Below, one piece after another: positions 5,062-6,997 of a stretch of DNA of 6,997 nucleotides; the first letter of the stretch is position 1; each line of letters begins with the position of its first letter. The stretch is from Streptomycetales bacterium (GTDB lineage Bacteria > Actinomycetota > Actinomycetes > Prado026). Made by a program: the position numbers and the translations under genes. The notes below the pieces were generated by a model. The model ran no database searches. It saw only the letters and a list, made by a program, of their open reading frames with translations, and had not been told where the DNA came from. The stretch covers positions 1-6,997 of the forward strand of contig JANYIP010000108.1 in NCBI GenBank assembly GCA_025361995.1. The letters run 5' to 3'.

Positions 5062-6597
5062 CTAGACCGTGAGGTCGATCACGCTCGACGTCGGCTTCAG
5101 CACCTTGACCAGCCCGTAGTAGATCGCCGCGGCCAGCACGAAGCCGACCTCGAAGGTGATGTCACCCATCCCCTTGTGGGCCTTGTAGATCCAGCCGTTG
5201 AACGACGCCTGGTCGGAGAAGAGCAGGATCGACACCGCCATGCCCACGACCATCGCGATGGGGCCAGCCCAGTTGGTGTACGTCTTGTCCTGCAGGACCG
5301 AGCCGAACGAGTCCTTGCCACGCATCCAGCGGTCGATGAGCACGACGCCCAGCCACGGCGCGATCCAGTACGCCATGACCAGCAGGAAGTTCTCGTACTT
5401 CGACCCGGCGTCGTCCAGAGCGGTGAAGGCGACCACGAGGCCGACGGCACCGAACACGAGCGCAGTGACCGCTCGGCGGGACGAGAACGGCAGTTTGATG
5501 CCCATCGCGATCGAGGCGATCGCCCCGGAGTAGATGTTGAGCACGTTGGCCGAGACGGCGCCGACGGCGATGGCGATCAGGGTCAGCTTGGCGATCCAGG
5601 TCGGCATCGTCGCGACCAGGATCCCGGTGGGCGAGCCGCCGGCGAACTCGGCGTCGAGCGCCTTGGGGATCGTCATGGACGCCGCGCCGACGATCTCGAG
5701 CACGGCGCACGAGATGAAGATGCCGAGGAAGGCGTACAGCGCGACCTGCGCCTTGTTGACCGTCGGCTTGAGGTAGCGGGTGTAGTCCGAGGCGTACGGG
5801 TTCCAGCCGGCCGCGTACCCGAAGGCGGCACCGAACGTGGTCAGGAAACCGCCGACGCCACCGCCGGCGCCCGGCGCACCCAGCGACGCGTGCGCGAAGG
5901 TGGCGATGGTCGCGAGCACGAAGACGACACCGAGGAACGGGAACGCCCAGCGCTCGAAGACGTGGACGAAGTTGTGCCCGAAGAAGGCGGCCACGACCTG
6001 GATGACCACGATGAGGATCAGGCACAGACCCTTGGGCCAGTGGGTGAGCGAGTTGAGCGCGAAGGTGCCGCTGACGCTGTTCACCGCGAACCAGCCGATG
6101 CCGGCACCGATCGACATCAGGGCGCTCGGCAGGATGTTGCCCCAGTAGCCGAAGCCGATCCGGCTCAGCACCATCTGCGGGACGCCGTCCGCGGGGCCCC
6201 AGGTCGACAGGATGCCCTGGGTCAGCGCACCGATCGCGCTGCCGGCAGCCAGCGCGATCGCGGCCTGCCAGAAGTTGAGCCCGAAGAACGCCACTCCGAT
6301 GACGCCGACGAAGATCGTGGCGAACTCGAGGTTCGGCGACGCCCAGGTCCACAGCAGCTGGCGCGGGTTGCCGTGCCGCTCCGCGAGGGGGATCGGCTCG
6401 ATGTCGGCTTCCTCGATCGCGACGACGCGGTCGCCGTACACGGGTTCGGCGACCATCGTTGTCGACCCAGTTGTCGACCCAGTTGTCGACCCAGTTGTCG
6501 ACCCAGTTGTCGACCCAGTTGTCGACCCAGATGTCGACCCAGTTGTCGACCCGGTGGTGGAGGTGTCGGGGGCAGCGTTCGACGGCTCAGCAGTCAT
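5062..6597 (-). CDS. NCS1-family nucleobase permease (cytosine/purine type)
   Basis: The protein (511 residues from ATG 6597) is a multi-pass membrane transporter of the nucleobase:cation symporter-1 family, which imports cytosine, purines, uracil, allantoin, thiamine or hydantoins. Seen: WTWASPNLEFATIFVG at the start of TM1 (about residues 83-98), QMVLSRIGFGYWGN, GWNPYASDYTRYL (264-276, the signature loop of the Fcy2/PurP-like branch), SANVLNIYSGAIAS, and about twelve hydrophobic segments. The branch fits cytosine/purine uptake, matching the cytosine deaminase. Residues 13-48 are nine Ser-Thr-Thr-Gly-type units in the cytoplasmic tail, unusual for the family. Start choice is uncertain: a TTG at 6633 gives 523 residues, and the ATG at 6456 just after the repeat gives 464. 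No start has a strong Shine-Dalgarno sequence; I prefer 6597. TAG stop, convergent with the regulator. Confidence 0.92.
   Translation of the reverse strand: MTAEPSNAAPDTSTTGSTTGSTSGSTTGSTTGSTTGSTTGSTTGSTTMVAEPVYGDRVVAIEEADIEPIPLAERHGNPRQLLWTWASPNLEFATIFVGVIGVAFFGLNFWQAAIALAAGSAIGALTQGILSTWGPADGVPQMVLSRIGFGYWGNILPSALMSIGAGIGWFAVNSVSGTFALNSLTHWPKGLCLILIVVIQVVAAFFGHNFVHVFERWAFPFLGVVFVLATIATFAHASLGAPGAGGGVGGFLTTFGAAFGYAAGWNPYASDYTRYLKPTVNKAQVALYAFLGIFISCAVLEIVGAASMTIPKALDAEFAGGSPTGILVATMPTWIAKLTLIAIAVGAVSANVLNIYSGAIASIAMGIKLPFSSRRAVTALVFGAVGLVVAFTALDDAGSKYENFLLVMAYWIAPWLGVVLIDRWMRGKDSFGSVLQDKTYTNWAGPIAMVVGMAVSILLFSDQASFNGWIYKAHKGMGDITFEVGFVLAAAIYYGLVKVLKPTSSVIDLTV
6461..6556. repeat. 12-base tandem repeat (about 8 units) in the permease N-terminus
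   Basis: The unit GTCGACCCAGTT (plus strand) repeats head to tail. Units at 6461, 6473, 6485, 6497, 6509 and 6533 are identical; the unit at 6521 differs by one base (GAT for GTT), and the last, at 6545, is degenerate. Read from the minus strand each unit encodes Ser-Thr-Thr-Gly, or Ser-Thr-Ser-Gly in the variant. Each unit carries the palindrome GTCGAC. A 12-base period keeps the frame when copy number changes, so this is a likely variable-number repeat. Confidence 0.95.
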
Positions 6598-6727
6598 GGG
6601 TGCACTGTCCCGGCCTGGCGACCTGCCCGGCAACGTGCGGACGGTCCGTCCTCTCCGGTGCCCGGCGATACGAAACGTCCACCCGGCACCGGGGTACAGG
6701 ACGTGCGAGCCGGACTACAGTCGCGCT
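6598..6727. promoter_or_regulatory. Divergent intergenic region between the permease and the membrane-protein gene
   Basis: About 130 bases separate the two divergent starts. Two adjacent symmetric elements stand out: GGACGG-T-CCGTCC (6639-6651), a 13-base odd palindrome, and CCGGTGCC...GGCACCGG (6655-6662 and 6685-6692), 8-base inverted arms with a 22-base spacer. They are candidate operators for permease control. If the TTG at 6633 were the permease start, the first would sit just upstream of it, where a repressor or leader hairpin could block expression. Confidence 0.4.
6716..6721 (+). promoter_or_regulatory. Possible -10 element giving a leaderless transcript
   Basis: TACAGT fits the actinobacterial -10 pattern TAnnnT and ends 6 bases before the ATG at 6728. 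Transcription would then start at or next to the start codon. This would explain why no Shine-Dalgarno sequence precedes that ATG. No clear -35 element is visible. Confidence 0.35.
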
Positions 6728-6997
6728 ATGTCCCGCCGCGCCCTGCGTCGAGCCCGCGCCATCCGTGGCGTCGTGGTGGCTGCGTCGGGTGCGCTGCTGG
6801 CGATCGGCGGACACATCGTCGCTGGGGGAACCATGCCGGTGCACCCGGCGCTCGTGCTGCTGATCGGCCTTGCGGCCGCGGCCTGCACGCTGCTGTCCGA
6901 CCGCGAGTGGTCGCTCGGCCGCTTGCTCGTCGCGCTGGCGGGGATCGAGCTGCTGGTCCACCTGGAGATGAGCCTGGACCAGGTTCCGATGGGTGGG
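6728..6997 (+). CDS. Small multi-pass membrane protein, hypothetical, cut by the window edge
   Basis: An ATG frame runs open for 90 codons to the end of the window, with high third-position GC typical of a real gene. The start MSRRALRRARAIRG is Arg-rich and positive-inside. It is followed by a hydrophobic segment (residues about 15-34), a second (about 39-56, HPALVLLIGLAAAACTLL), the loop SDREWSLG, and a third (about 65-79). I recognise no named family; it looks like the small actinobacterial hypothetical membrane proteins whose C-termini are sometimes His-rich and linked to metal genes, but the C-terminus is not visible, so no function is given. It diverges from the permease and is probably not part of the nucleobase module. 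Confidence 0.7.
   Translation, partial: MSRRALRRARAIRGVVVAASGALLAIGGHIVAGGTMPVHPALVLLIGLAAAACTLLSDREWSLGRLLVALAGIELLVHLEMSLDQVPMGG

Noticed and set aside
5053..5083. A bidirectional terminator between the convergent PucR and permease genes
   Set aside because: Only 9 bases separate the stops. The nearest hairpin (CGTGA/TCACG at 5068-5083) has a 5-base stem, lies in the permease coding end, and has no T-run.
6461..6556. The tandem repeat as a CRISPR array or replication iterons
   Set aside because: There are no unique spacers, the unit is only 12 bases, and it sits in frame within a coding region. No initiator gene or AT-rich segment is nearby.
6459..6863. A plus-strand frame with a repeated LSTQ peptide across the tandem repeat
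   Set aside because: The repeat is also open on the minus strand, where it continues into the conserved NCS1 permease. The plus-strand frame runs into sequence with no recognisable protein and conflicts with the membrane-protein gene.

Overview
The window looks like a piece of a high-GC actinobacterial chromosome. The coding regions are strongly GC-biased at third codon positions, GTG starts are used, and a DUF222/HNH endonuclease tail is present, a family heavily expanded in Nocardioides-, Mycobacterium- and Micrococcus-like genomes. No genus can be fixed from the sequence alone. There are no rRNA genes, convincing tRNAs, CRISPR arrays or intact insertion sequences.

Layout. Positions 1-198 (+) hold the C-terminal end of an HNH endonuclease that began outside the window. 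Positions 199-529 hold no gene I can support. Positions 530-799 hold a frameshifted relic of a second DUF222/HNH gene whose tail is nearly identical to the first. Three genes follow on the minus strand, transcribed right to left: a fungal-type cytosine deaminase (3366-2899), a 2-oxoglutarate/Fe(II) oxygenase of the isopenicillin N synthase type (2894-1920, only 4 bases downstream), and a methylenetetrahydrofolate-reductase-like protein (1760-819). A PucR-type regulator (3481-5052, +) diverges from them across a 114-base spacer. It converges, with 9 bases between stops, on an NCS1 nucleobase permease (6597-5062, -). The permease N-terminus carries a 12-base tandem repeat encoding Ser-Thr-Thr-Gly. 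At the right edge a small membrane protein begins on the plus strand (6728 onward), reading off the window.

Taken together, the central block reads as a nucleobase uptake and catabolism module: NCS1 import, deamination of a cytosine-type base, then possibly an oxygenase acting on the pyrimidine (thymine 7-hydroxylase belongs to the same broad oxygenase family), controlled by a PucR regulator. The MTHFR-like protein would link it to one-carbon chemistry, but it appears to lack the catalytic acid of true MetF, so its role is open. The deaminase assignment is strong; the pathway is inference. The most interesting question is whether this is an undescribed route for methylated or modified pyrimidines such as 5-methylcytosine.
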